Below, piece after piece: positions 1 through 7,292 of a stretch of 34,498 nucleotides of DNA (positions are counted from its first letter, which is position 1; each line of letters begins with the position of its first letter). The notes below the pieces were generated by a model. The model searched no databases, had not been told where the DNA came from, and saw nothing but the letters and a program-made list of their open reading frames with translations. Origin of the DNA: Micavibrio sp. UBA1672 (GTDB lineage: Bacteria; Pseudomonadota; Alphaproteobacteria; Micavibrionales; Micavibrionaceae); assembly GCA_002320665.1 (NCBI GenBank), contig DCKO01000013.1:1-34498 (forward strand), in the 5' to 3' direction. The translations under genes and the position numbers were made by a program.

Positions 1-631
1 CTGTTGATGTCGGGATCATATTTACGGCTGCTGCGCGCGCGCGAAACGGATCTTTGTGGGACGCATCGACTGTGTTTTGATCACCTGTGTAAGCGTGAAT
101 TGTCGTCATAAAGCCTTTTTCAATGCCGATTTCTTTATTCAGGACATATGCAACAGGCGCAAGGCAGTTGGTAGTGCATGATGCATTGGATACAATTTTG
201 TGATCTTTTTCCAGCTTATCATGGTTAACACCGTAGACTACGGTTAAGTCTTCGTCTTTGGCCGGAGCAGAAATCAGGACTTTTTTTGCGCCTGAATCAA
301 GATGGAGCTGTGCGCCTTCGCGATCATTAAAGCGTCCAGTACATTCCAGAAGGATGTCAACATCTTCTTCGCCCCAATGTAGATTTTTAGGATCACGGTT
401 ACGGAAGCGTCTGATTTTTTTACCATCAACGATAATCGCATCATCGCCATCACGCTCTACATCAAATGGTGCGCGTCCATGTACGGAATCATACTTTAGC
501 AGGGGAAAGAAGTTTCCACCCGGATCGTTGATTGCTACTAGGTCAATATCCTTGTAATTTTCTTCGATGATTGCACGTGCGACTAAGCGCCCGATACGTC
601 CAAAACCGTTAATCGCAACTTTGACTGCCAT
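1..631 (-). CDS. gap: Glyceraldehyde-3-phosphate dehydrogenase (3'-truncated by window edge)
   Basis: This enzyme performs the NAD-dependent, phosphorylating oxidation of glyceraldehyde 3-phosphate in cytoplasmic glycolysis. About 210 residues of a family of roughly 335 are present, and the C-terminal part lies beyond position 1. The ATG at 631-629 opens with the Rossmann motif NGFGRIGR (residues 8-15), followed by AINDP near 33-37. The catalytic motif SNASCTTNCLAP places the nucleophilic cysteine at residue 152. The start has a GGAG-type ribosome site about 9 nt upstream. The gene follows tkt on the same strand after a 94-nt gap, so the two are probably co-transcribed and link the pentose phosphate and glycolytic pathways. 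The family call is certain; the isoform (glycolytic or Calvin-cycle type) cannot be told from this fragment. Confidence 0.97.
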   Translation of the reverse strand, partial: MAVKVAINGFGRIGRLVARAIIEENYKDIDLVAINDPGGNFFPLLKYDSVHGRAPFDVERDGDDAIIVDGKKIRRFRNRDPKNLHWGEEDVDILLECTGRFNDREGAQLHLDSGAKKVLISAPAKDEDLTVVYGVNHDKLEKDHKIVSNASCTTNCLAPVAYVLNKEIGIEKGFMTTIHAYTGDQNTVDASHKDPFRARAAAVNMIPTST

Positions 632-651
632 AAATTTTGCTCCATTAAAGT

Positions 652-674
652 GACTACTAAAAAAATTCGTAGTC
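652..674 (-). other. Small stem-loop between tkt and gap
   Basis: GACTAC (652-657) and GTAGTC (669-674) form a 6-bp perfect stem around an A/T-rich 11-nt loop in the tkt-gap intergenic stretch. It ends about 10 nt before the gap ribosome site on the minus strand. It has no T-run suited to termination, so a role in mRNA processing or stability is more likely than termination. The stem is short and could be chance. Confidence 0.3.
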
Positions 675-725
675 TCTTTAGCCTAAAAACCTATGAATTA
701 TCAAGCTTTTATTGCTTAAAGACGA

Positions 726-2792
726 TCAGGAACGTTTGGATAAAGCGTTTTCAATCTTCTCGATTGTGGCTTCTGCCGTTATGCCAAAATGTTTGTAAAG
801 TACATCAGCAGGGGCTGAAGCGCCAAAATCATCCATGCCGATAAAAATATGCTTGCCGCGTAACATGCGGTCCCAGCTTTGACGTATGCCGGCTTCGATT
901 ACAACTTTTAAACTGTTATTGCCGATGATCTCTTTGATGTATTTAGCATCTTGTTCCCAGAAGAGGTCAAGACATGGACAGGAAACCAGACGAACAGCTT
1001 TGCCTTCTTTTTCGTAATGTTCAAAGACTTTATTCGCTATAGAAACTTCAGAGCCACTAGCAAGTAATGTGATATCTGGTGCACTGCTTCCTTCAGTTTC
1101 TCTCAGAATGTAAGCACCTTTGGCAACCATGTTGTCTTCACGGTCTTCGCATAATGTGGGTAAGCCCTGACGTGTTAATGCCAGAACAGAAGGTGCGTTT
1201 CTTGTCTCTATAGCGAGCTGCCAGCTTTCTGCGGTTTCAATGCCGTCACATGGGCGGTAGACATAGCAATTCGGAATAGCTCTGAGAGCAGAAAGATGTT
1301 CGACTGGTTGGTGAGTCGGGCCATCTTCGCCAAGGCCGATCGAATCATGTGTCAGAACATGAATGACGCGTTGTTTCATGAGTGCAGCTAAACGAATTGA
1401 TGGGCGTGAGTAATCGGAAAATTGCAGGAATGTTCCTGAATAAGGCACGAGGCCACCATGAAGTGCCAAGCCATTCATAACCGCGGCCATGCCGTGTTCT
1501 CTTACGCCGTAATAAATGTAATTACCATCGTAGTCTTCTTTGCTAATAGTTTTTGAGGCTGCGACACGCGTGTTGACGGATCCGGTCAAATCAGCCGAGC
1601 CGCCAATAAGAGCTGGAATTGCAGATACAAGCTTTTCAAGGCATATACCGGAAGTTTGGCGCGTGGCTTTTGCGGGTTTTTCTGCGGCAAAGGATTTTTT
1701 AAGATCTCTTGTATTGGCGACTGTTTCAATTTTGAAATCACCATCAATATAGACTTTGAAGTCTTCGGCTTTTTCGCTGTTTTCTGTGCGTTCTTCCCAT
1801 GCTTTTTTGTCTTCTGTACCTTTTTTGCCTATTTCACGCCAGTTGGCCAGAATTTCATCAGGGATTTCAAAAGGTTCATACGGCCAGTCAAGAATTTCAC
1901 GTGTACCTTTAATTTCATCTTCACCCAGAGGAGCACCATGCGCAGCGCTCGTGTTTTCCTTTGTGGGTGCACCAAAACCAATTTTGGTTTTACAGCAAAT
2001 AATGCTTGGCTTTGGTGTTTTTTGGGCCCGGTAAATGGCTTTTTCAATGGCGTTATGGTCATGGCCGTCGATTTCCATGACATCCCATCCATAGGAAACA
2101 AAACGGTATTTTGTGTTGTCACTGACGGTCATATCTGTTTTACCGTCAATGCAAATACCATTATCGTCAAAAAGAACGATGAGTTTGGATAGGTCTAGCT
2201 GTCCGGCCAGAGAGCATGCTTCGTGGCTGATGCCTTCCATAAGGTCACCATCGCCGCACATGACATATGTATAATGCGAAACCAGATCATCGCCGAAACG
2301 GGCATTCAAGATGCGTTCTGCCAGAGCCATACCAACACCATTACCAATACCCTGACCTAATGGGCCGGTTGTTGTTTCAATGCCGGCATCTTGTTCGACT
2401 TCGGGGTGTCCGGCCGTGATTGCGCCTAATTGACGGAAATTTTTAATTTCATCCAAAGTCATTTTTTTATAGCCTGTCAGGTAATTTACTGCATAAAGCA
2501 GCATTGAGCCATGACCACCTGATAGGACAAAGCGGTCACGATCCGGCCATTCGGGATTTTTAGGATCAAATTTCAGAAACTTGGAATATAAAACTGTGGC
2601 AACATCGGCCATGCCCATTGGCATGCCAGGGTGACCTGAATTTGCCTTTTGTACCGCGTCCATAGACAGGGCGCGTATGGCATTGGCCATTTTCTTTAAA
2701 TCGTAATCTGTTTTAGCGGGCGGTTTAATTGCGGCAGCAGCTTTATTCATGGTGTATTTTACCTGTTTATGCATATTAGTGAAACTTGGCAT
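726..2792 (-). CDS. tkt: Transketolase
   Basis: A thiamine-diphosphate enzyme of the non-oxidative pentose phosphate pathway that transfers two-carbon ketol units between sugar phosphates. At 688 aa it matches the usual length (about 660-690). Visible landmarks are the N-terminal ANAIRALSMDAVQKANSGHPG segment, the ThDP-binding region around GDGDLMEG, TTGPLGQGIGNGVG, the central GVREHGMAAVMNGL motif with the catalytic glutamate, and HDSIGLGEDGPTHQP. The start at 2792 has an AAGG ribosome site 7 nt upstream. An in-frame ATG at 2750 (MNKAAAA...) is closer to the usual family N-terminus and is a real alternative. It diverges from the DUF4164-zapA operon across a 160-nt region and is followed by gap. 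Confidence 0.97.
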   Translation of the reverse strand: MPSFTNMHKQVKYTMNKAAAAIKPPAKTDYDLKKMANAIRALSMDAVQKANSGHPGMPMGMADVATVLYSKFLKFDPKNPEWPDRDRFVLSGGHGSMLLYAVNYLTGYKKMTLDEIKNFRQLGAITAGHPEVEQDAGIETTTGPLGQGIGNGVGMALAERILNARFGDDLVSHYTYVMCGDGDLMEGISHEACSLAGQLDLSKLIVLFDDNGICIDGKTDMTVSDNTKYRFVSYGWDVMEIDGHDHNAIEKAIYRAQKTPKPSIICCKTKIGFGAPTKENTSAAHGAPLGEDEIKGTREILDWPYEPFEIPDEILANWREIGKKGTEDKKAWEERTENSEKAEDFKVYIDGDFKIETVANTRDLKKSFAAEKPAKATRQTSGICLEKLVSAIPALIGGSADLTGSVNTRVAASKTISKEDYDGNYIYYGVREHGMAAVMNGLALHGGLVPYSGTFLQFSDYSRPSIRLAALMKQRVIHVLTHDSIGLGEDGPTHQPVEHLSALRAIPNCYVYRPCDGIETAESWQLAIETRNAPSVLALTRQGLPTLCEDREDNMVAKGAYILRETEGSSAPDITLLASGSEVSIANKVFEHYEKEGKAVRLVSCPCLDLFWEQDAKYIKEIIGNNSLKVVIEAGIRQSWDRMLRGKHIFIGMDDFGASAPADVLYKHFGITAEATIEKIENALSKRS

Positions 2793-2859
2793 AACATGCC
2801 TTCGAATGCCGTGTTGGTCAAGCGCTAGGTGTAAAATCTTGTGGTTTAATCCATGAAGC

Positions 2860-2878
2860 GGTCAAACTCTGGTTGACC
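2860..2878. promoter_or_regulatory. GGTCAA/TTGACC inverted repeat in the divergent tkt-zapA region
   Basis: GGTCAA at 2860-2865 and TTGACC at 2873-2878 form a perfect 6-bp inverted repeat separated by 7 nt. A third copy of GGTCAA lies at 2816-2821. The right arm doubles as the -35 element of the predicted plus-strand promoter. This arrangement could be an operator for a regulator of tkt or of the zapA operon, but each half-site is only 6 bp, so chance cannot be excluded. Confidence 0.35.
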
Positions 2879-2900
2879 CAAAAACACATCGTTTCATAAT
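2873..2900 (+). promoter_or_regulatory. Predicted sigma70-type promoter of the DUF4164-zapA operon
   Basis: TTGACC (2873-2878) and CATAAT (2895-2900) are separated by 16 nt. Each matches the housekeeping consensus at five of six positions. The expected transcript start near 2907 gives a leader of about 45 nt before the ATG at 2953. Confidence 0.5.
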
Positions 2901-2952
2901 CAGACATAAGAAGTTTTTGTGTTCCAAGATTTCAAAGGGAAGGTTCATTTAT

Positions 2953-3126
2953 ATGTCGTCGGTTCGATTTGCGCTTGAAAAACTTAATAATGCCGTGGAA
3001 AAGCTTGATCATTCTTTGGTGGCGCAAGAGGGCGGAGGTATGTCAGATGGCGATATTAATGTTGATTTTATTGCACAACGTCTGGATCGAGCCATTCATA
3101 CGGTTGAAACTTTATTGAAAGAATAA
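2953..3126 (+). CDS. DUF4164-like small coiled-coil protein
   Basis: A 57-residue protein (MSSVRFALEKLNNAVEKLD...) that is mostly predicted helix with a heptad-like pattern, a glycine-rich break (EGGGMSDGDINVD) and a second helix ending LDRAIHTVETLLKE. The ATG at 2953 is chosen because AAGGGAAGG lies about 10 nt upstream; the reading frame extends to an earlier ATG at 2917 that has no such site. Its size, composition and position directly before zapA resemble the DUF4164 proteins often found beside zapA in alphaproteobacteria. That family name is a recollection, not a search result. No biochemical role is known to me. Co-expression with ZapA, 13 nt downstream, suggests a link with cell division. 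Confidence 0.8.
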   Translation: MSSVRFALEKLNNAVEKLDHSLVAQEGGGMSDGDINVDFIAQRLDRAIHTVETLLKE

Positions 3127-3139
3127 GAGGGAGAGATTT

Positions 3140-3502
3140 ATGTCCGAAGTTACTGTACAGATTAACAACCGAGGCTATGGCTTGTCATGTGATGACGGGC
3201 AAGAAGGTCGCCTGGAGAGTATTGGTGAATATGTAGATCTTCGTGCCAAGGATATTTCGGCTTCGGGTGCAGCTAATAATGAAAACCATTTGCTGGTTTT
3301 GACGTCTCTGGTTTTGGCTGATGAAATTTTTGATATGAAAGATGATATTGCGCATCTGCAAGAGCAGGTCAGAATGCTTCGTGATTATGCACAAGAGAGC
3401 GGAAATGTTCCTTCGACTGATGATCTTATGGTGGCTGAAGTGATTGAGCATCTTGCTAATAAAATTGAAAATATTAATGGTCGCATCAGTAATGCTGCTT
3501 AA
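3140..3502 (+). CDS. zapA: Cell division protein ZapA
   Basis: ZapA binds FtsZ filaments and promotes their bundling in the Z ring. The 120-aa protein has the usual architecture: an N-terminal beta-rich head (VTVQINNRGYGLSCDDGQE), then a helix carrying the typical LTSLVLADEIFDMKD segment, then a long C-terminal coiled coil (from about residue 65). A GGGAGAG ribosome site lies about 6 nt before the ATG. The gene order zapA, 6S RNA, 5-formyl-THF cyclo-ligase is the same as in Escherichia coli and many other proteobacteria, which strengthens the call. Confidence 0.93.
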   Translation: MSEVTVQINNRGYGLSCDDGQEGRLESIGEYVDLRAKDISASGAANNENHLLVLTSLVLADEIFDMKDDIAHLQEQVRMLRDYAQESGNVPSTDDLMVAEVIEHLANKIENINGRISNAA

Positions 3503-3555
3503 TTTCCTTTATTAACCCCCATATTCCATGTTATGACCTTTTTCTTATCGTGCTG

Positions 3556-3721
3556 CGGTGCGCGTGAGATGGCTTTATCTCGGAGGTCGATGCTTTTTTC
3601 GCATAGGGAGCTGTCCCTGTCCTTGTTCAACGGTTTGCCCGGGGGGCTTGGATACTTACGGCACCCACCTGGTTATTCCGGACCCGCGAAGATACTATAC
3701 GTCCACGGCTCTCGCGGCACA
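3556..3721 (+). ncRNA. ssrS: 6S RNA (RNA polymerase-holoenzyme-binding RNA)
   Basis: 6S RNA mimics an open promoter and sequesters sigma70 RNA polymerase in stationary phase. The region between zapA and the 5-formyl-THF cyclo-ligase gene lacks credible coding sequence. It contains a terminal stem pairing 3558-3568 (GTGCGCGTGAG) with 3709-3720 (CTCTCGCGGCAC), with one bulge and one mismatch. Inside are further paired segments and the GGCACCCACCTGG stretch that I associate with alphaproteobacterial 6S RNAs. The implied size of about 165 nt is normal for the family. The zapA-ssrS-cyclo-ligase synteny is strong support. Exact ends are estimates from the terminal stem. A covariance-model search would settle it. 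Confidence 0.85.
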
Positions 3722-3735
3722 CTTGAACTTCCATT

Positions 3736-3813
3736 GTTTAACTCTGGTTGCGTTGTTTTCTCGTTTGTCTAGCTTTACTAGGCATCACTCCTTACGCCTG
3801 ACCATAGTTAAAC
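3736..3813 (+). other. Long imperfect stem-loop downstream of 6S RNA (unassigned structured RNA)
   Basis: GTTTAACT-C-TGGT (3736-3748) pairs with ACCA-T-AGTTAAAC (3801-3813): 12 base pairs with a single mismatch. Inside it, GCGT can pair with ACGC, and an apical GTCTAG/CTAGGC hairpin closes on a 5-nt loop, giving a branched or stacked element of about 78 nt. It begins 15 nt after the 6S terminal stem and ends about 35 nt before the cyclo-ligase start. There is no T-run directly after the stem, so a simple terminator is unlikely. It could be a processing signal, a cis-regulatory leader of the folate gene, or a second small RNA. Confidence 0.5.
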
Positions 3814-3848
3814 ACTGTGTGTTCATTTTTGGAGAAGAGGGCTTTTGA

Positions 3849-4436
3849 TTGTCAGAAAAAATTAAAGATCAAAAAGAATCAGTGCGCAGTGAAGCCAAGC
3901 GTGTGCGGGATGTGCTTTCTTTGGATGCGGATGAGTATGACCGTTTTGAAGAGCTTTTTTATAAAACAATTCCTTTAGATCAAAAAAGTGTGGTTGGCGC
4001 ATATTGGCCGAAGGGGCGGGAATTTGATGTGCGTATGCTCATAGATGATATGCTTAAGAAAAATCATGTTGTTGCTTTGCCTGTTATGGAAGATGATAGC
4101 AGGGTTCTCAAATTTATCCGCTGTAGCGCAGATATGGAGCTAAAAGCTGGAAAATATGGAATCATGCAGCCTGAGATAAATGAGGATACAGAATATCTAG
4201 AGCCGGATATTTTTATTGTGCCGATGCTGGCCTTTGATCGGCAAGGAAACCGGATGGGATATGGGGGTGGTTATTATGATTCTACGCTTGAGCATTATGC
4301 GGAGCAAAAAGATATCTTATGTGTCGGGGTTGCATATGCCCAACAGGCCTGCTTATTTAATTTACCGATAGAAGAACATGATCGGCAAATGGATTATATT
4401 ATTACGCAGCAAGATGCGTTTGAGTTTAAAGAGTAA
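3849..4436 (+). CDS. fau: 5-formyltetrahydrofolate cyclo-ligase (TTG start)
   Basis: Converts 5-formyl-THF to 5,10-methenyl-THF using ATP, recovering folate in the cytoplasm. The 195-aa length fits the family. Diagnostic features are the N-terminal helix with basic residues, GREFDVRML near residue 57, the PDIFIVPMLAFDRQGNRMGYGGGYYD block (about 118-143) that binds nucleotide and metal, and the C-terminal LPIEEHDRQMDYIIT segment. The start is TTG at 3849, preceded by GGAGAAGAGGG. The next in-frame methionine lies about 66 residues in and would remove conserved sequence, so TTG is required. It lies downstream of 6S RNA and may be read from the same transcript, as in E. coli. The metallophosphoesterase gene follows after 6 nt. 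Confidence 0.93.
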   Translation: MSEKIKDQKESVRSEAKRVRDVLSLDADEYDRFEELFYKTIPLDQKSVVGAYWPKGREFDVRMLIDDMLKKNHVVALPVMEDDSRVLKFIRCSADMELKAGKYGIMQPEINEDTEYLEPDIFIVPMLAFDRQGNRMGYGGGYYDSTLEHYAEQKDILCVGVAYAQQACLFNLPIEEHDRQMDYIITQQDAFEFKE

Positions 4437-4442
4437 GAAGCA

Positions 4443-5261
4443 ATGAGAATAGTATTTATTGGCGATATTATGGGGCGTTCTGGCCGCGAGGCTTTGCAAA
4501 CCTATTTACCGCAAGTTAAGGAAAAATTATCGCCGGATGTTGTGATTGTGAATGGCGAGAACGCGGCGCATGGTCGTGGTATAACTGAAAAATTTTGTAA
4601 AGAGTTTTACGAATGGGGGGTGGATTGTATCACCACGGGTAACCATGTTTGGGATCAACGCGAGATTTTAGCTTATATTAAAAAGGATCCAAGGCTCATT
4701 CGTCCGCATAATTTTCCTAAAAACACGACACCGGGTAATGGTGTGTGTGCACTTAATCTTACATCAGGGCAAAAGATTGTGGTTGTCAATTTGATGGCAC
4801 GTTTATTTATGCAGGCTATGGATTGTCCTTTTCAGACTATGGAAGATGTCTTAGTGGAGCATAAGCTTGGGCAAAATTGTGATGCTATATTTGTTGATTT
4901 TCATGGCGAGACAACATCGGAGAAAATGGCGTTCGGACATCACTTTTCTGGAAGGATTTCAGCGATGATCGGAACACATACGCATGTGCCCACTGCGGAT
5001 GCTCATGTTATGGCGGGTGGTACGGCTTTTATGTCTGATGCCGGCATGACGGGCGATTATGACAGTGTTATCGGGATGAAGAAAACTTCGGCGATTGAGC
5101 GTTTTACAAAAATGACTCCCGGTGAGAGCTTTGTTCCTGCTAATGAAAACAAGATGCTGTGCGGCGCTCTGATTATTACGGATGACAAAACCGGACTTGC
5201 CAAGAATATAGCACCTATCCGTATTGGTGATGTTCTGGCTGAAGCTATGCCTGATCTTTGA
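4443..5261 (+). CDS. ymdB: YmdB-family metallophosphoesterase (TIGR00282 type)
   Basis: The family hydrolyses 2',3'- or 3',5'-cyclic nucleotides and uses a di-metal calcineurin-like core. The 272-aa protein shows all core motifs: GDIMGRSGR with Asp8, NGENAAHGRG with Glu39-Asn40, TTGNHVWDQ with Asn67-His68, DFHGETTSEK, and GTHTHVPTAD. Length and motif order match full-length members. It starts 6 nt after the cyclo-ligase stop, so the two form an operon. Pairing of this family with 5-formyl-THF cyclo-ligase is common in alphaproteobacteria to my recollection. The physiological substrate in this clade is not established. The Bacillus gene ymdB is the reference; the E. coli gene of the same name is unrelated. 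It converges with the next gene with one base between the stops. Confidence 0.9.
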   Translation: MRIVFIGDIMGRSGREALQTYLPQVKEKLSPDVVIVNGENAAHGRGITEKFCKEFYEWGVDCITTGNHVWDQREILAYIKKDPRLIRPHNFPKNTTPGNGVCALNLTSGQKIVVVNLMARLFMQAMDCPFQTMEDVLVEHKLGQNCDAIFVDFHGETTSEKMAFGHHFSGRISAMIGTHTHVPTADAHVMAGGTAFMSDAGMTGDYDSVIGMKKTSAIERFTKMTPGESFVPANENKMLCGALIITDDKTGLAKNIAPIRIGDVLAEAMPDL

Positions 5262-5262
5262 T

Positions 5263-5808
5263 CTAGTCTTTATCAAAATCAATATTGTCTTTGTGCTTTT
5301 CGAAATAACGTTCGCAAGCGCTATTGAGTTCATTGATCAGGGCTGTGCCTTTTATACCGCCATCTCCTTTGATCTGGCCATTTACAACAATTTTGACGGA
5401 TGTATAAAAAGCCTGCGCAATTTCGAGTGTTTCTTCATCCAGCCTTTCAACGACTTCCATAAACTGGACAAATATATGGGCGATGTTTGTCACTAGCGGA
5501 TAATGAAACATACCGCCATTGGCTTTGAGTTGCATGCAAGGATAAAGAATCCCTGCGATAAGACGTTCAATGTCTTTTTCATTAGTCGCTGATGCGCTGC
5601 GCGCGGTTTTAATTCCGTTTTCCATTTGTTGGAGGTAAATATCAGCTAAAGGGCGGAAATCTTCTGTATTATTTTCCAGTAATTCTTGTGCTCTGTTCAA
5701 AATCGAATCGCTTAAACCGCCATTACCAACTTTGTTTTTAAGCATATTGGGCGGCGTGATGAATTCAGCATCTCTCTTGGGCTTTTGGTTAAAGTGATGT
5801 GGGTCCAT
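5263..5808 (-). CDS. Unrecognised conserved-type protein paired with a response regulator
   Basis: 181 aa, soluble, no signal peptide or membrane segment. The N-terminus (residues 1-25) is charged and probably flexible, with KPKRDAEFITPPNMLKNKVG. The rest is predicted mostly helical, with a notable MQLKANGGMFHYPLVTNIAHIF... stretch at about 92-111 and GQIKGDGGIKG at about 148-158. I do not recognise a named domain with confidence. The style resembles proteins that sit beside CheY-like regulators in alphaproteobacteria. It begins 17 nt after the response regulator and is almost certainly co-transcribed with it, so it may be its target, scaffold or phosphotransfer partner. No histidine-containing phosphotransfer motif is evident. 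Confidence 0.8.
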   Translation of the reverse strand: MDPHHFNQKPKRDAEFITPPNMLKNKVGNGGLSDSILNRAQELLENNTEDFRPLADIYLQQMENGIKTARSASATNEKDIERLIAGILYPCMQLKANGGMFHYPLVTNIAHIFVQFMEVVERLDEETLEIAQAFYTSVKIVVNGQIKGDGGIKGTALINELNSACERYFEKHKDNIDFDKD

Positions 5809-5825
5809 AATTTTACTCTCAAGTT

Positions 5826-6377
5826 TTACCGGAAATCAATTTCGTCAATGGGTGTTTTTGCTTTGGAGGAGGCCTTATATTTTTTGACATCTGTTTTGCG
5901 TCTGAACGGGCCTTGATAATCGTCTTCCTTCTTGCGGCGGCGCCTATCCGGTCCAAAGAAGTTTTCACATCTTACGAATTGGCGAGGTTTTTCTATGATC
6001 TGAAAAATCCGCTTATAAAGGCCGCGCACGTTGAAGGGTTTGACTAAAAACTCTGTAATACCGGCATCACGTGCCAAAAGGACACGCTTTTTTTCGCTAA
6101 AGCCAGTCATCAGGATAACAGGGACATATTGGTTCGGGCTTCTATCGCTGTTGCGGATATGGCGGCACATAGAGATTCCATCCATTGGCTCCATCATCCA
6201 ATCTACAATCACAAGATCAGGATTGGTTGCACAGAATTCCCGAAACCCGTCTTCTCCATTAAGTGCTGTGATGACATTTCCTATACCAAAGGATTTTAAA
6301 ATCGATTTTGTAAGTTCAAGCATGGGCTTGTTATCTTCTACGACTAATACTTTTATTTTACTTAATTGGTAGCTCAT
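5826..6377 (-). CDS. CheY-like response regulator with basic C-terminal tail
   Basis: A single receiver domain (about residues 7-128) with every phosphorylation residue intact: acidic pair Glu14-Asp15, phospho-acceptor Asp59 (LVIVDWMMEP), Thr91 (LMTG) and Lys113 (LVKPF). There is no DNA-binding or enzymatic output domain. A tail of about 50 residues follows, containing FGPDRRRRKK and PFRRKTDVKKYK, strongly basic and probably disordered. Output is therefore likely by protein contact, or by tail-mediated binding to nucleic acid or membrane. No histidine kinase is nearby. It heads a two-gene unit with the 181-aa protein downstream and diverges from yebC over a 159-nt AT-rich region. Confidence 0.93.
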   Translation of the reverse strand: MSYQLSKIKVLVVEDNKPMLELTKSILKSFGIGNVITALNGEDGFREFCATNPDLVIVDWMMEPMDGISMCRHIRNSDRSPNQYVPVILMTGFSEKKRVLLARDAGITEFLVKPFNVRGLYKRIFQIIEKPRQFVRCENFFGPDRRRRKKEDDYQGPFRRKTDVKKYKASSKAKTPIDEIDFR

Positions 6378-6536
6378 GCTGATTGTCTTCTTAGTGATCT
6401 GGTTTTATATTGTGATGCTCTTAGCAGAGCTTTTCAAATAAATTAATAGCTTTTTATTGAAAAATACAAAAATATCGTTAAAAAACAATATCTAGTTATA
6501 CAGATAATGCACTTAAAACCATAAAAGACTATTAAG

Positions 6537-7292
6537 ATGGCAGGACATTCCAAATGGGCCAATATTCAGCACCGTAAAGGCGCGCAGGATAAAAAGAGGG
6601 CCAAATTATTTTCTAAACTCGGTCGGGAGATCATGGTTGCCGCGAAATTGGGAGGCGGTGATCCTGACATGAATCCCAGATTGCGTTTAGCAATCGCTAC
6701 GGCGCGTGGTCAATCTATGCCCAAAGATGGTATAGAGCGTGCGATAGCAAAAGGCTCTGGAGATACAGACGGCGAGAATTATGATGAAATGCGCTATGAG
6801 GGCTATGGTGTTGGCGGTGTTGCCGTCATTGTCGAGGCTCTAACTGATAATAAGAATCGTACAGCTTCCGAGGTGCGCTCGACTTTTACCAAAAATGGTG
6901 GAAATCTTGGTGAGACAGGTTGTGTGAATTTCATGTTTGACCGTGTGGGCGAGATTATTTATCCGGCGGATAAGGCCTCAGCGGATGATATGTTTGAGGC
7001 CGCTTTAGAAGCTGGCGCTGAAAATGTTGAAAGTGGTGAGGAGATTCACGAGATTCACTGTGCGGCTGATGATTTTGCCTCTGTACGCGATTCGCTGGAA
7101 GCTAAATACGGAGAACCTGAAAAGTCTGGACTGATTTGGAAGCCAAATGTGATGACACCTGTGGATGAGGAGCAAGCTGCTTCTATCATAAAACTTATTG
7201 ATGCTCTGGAAGATAATGATGATGTTCAGTCCGTGACGGCTAATTTCGATGTTAGTGACGAGATCATGGAAAAACTAATGGCGGCGTCATGA
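6537..7292 (+). CDS. yebC: YebC/PmpR-family protein (TACO1-like)
   Basis: 251 aa, standard family length. The N-terminus MAGHSKWANIQHRKGAQDKKR is diagnostic and fixes the ATG at 6537, although no clear Shine-Dalgarno sequence precedes it. The usual three-domain pattern follows, with RARGQSMPKD-type, ERAIAKGSG and YEGYGVGGVAVIVEALTDN segments. Members act as DNA-binding regulators in some bacteria and have more recently been linked to relief of ribosome stalling on proline-rich stretches. Placement directly upstream of ruvCAB is common in proteobacteria, as in E. coli. Its stop abuts that of the convergent small gene inside the palindrome TCATGA. Confidence 0.96.
   Translation: MAGHSKWANIQHRKGAQDKKRAKLFSKLGREIMVAAKLGGGDPDMNPRLRLAIATARGQSMPKDGIERAIAKGSGDTDGENYDEMRYEGYGVGGVAVIVEALTDNKNRTASEVRSTFTKNGGNLGETGCVNFMFDRVGEIIYPADKASADDMFEAALEAGAENVESGEEIHEIHCAADDFASVRDSLEAKYGEPEKSGLIWKPNVMTPVDEEQAASIIKLIDALEDNDDVQSVTANFDVSDEIMEKLMAAS

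Noticed and set aside
1656..2192. 178-aa open frame on the plus strand
   Set aside because: It is antisense to the well-conserved transketolase, is phenylalanine-rich in the way of shadow frames, and has no ribosome site.
3533..3848. Two overlapping open frames (79 and 96 aa) between zapA and the cyclo-ligase
   Set aside because: They lie across the 6S RNA and the following stem-loop, are arginine/cysteine/proline-biased, and lack ribosome sites.
6417..6430. GCTCT-TAGC-AGAGC hairpin followed by TTTT, terminator-like
   Set aside because: It lies in the divergent response regulator-yebC region with no gene ending before it on either strand, and the stem is only 5 bp.
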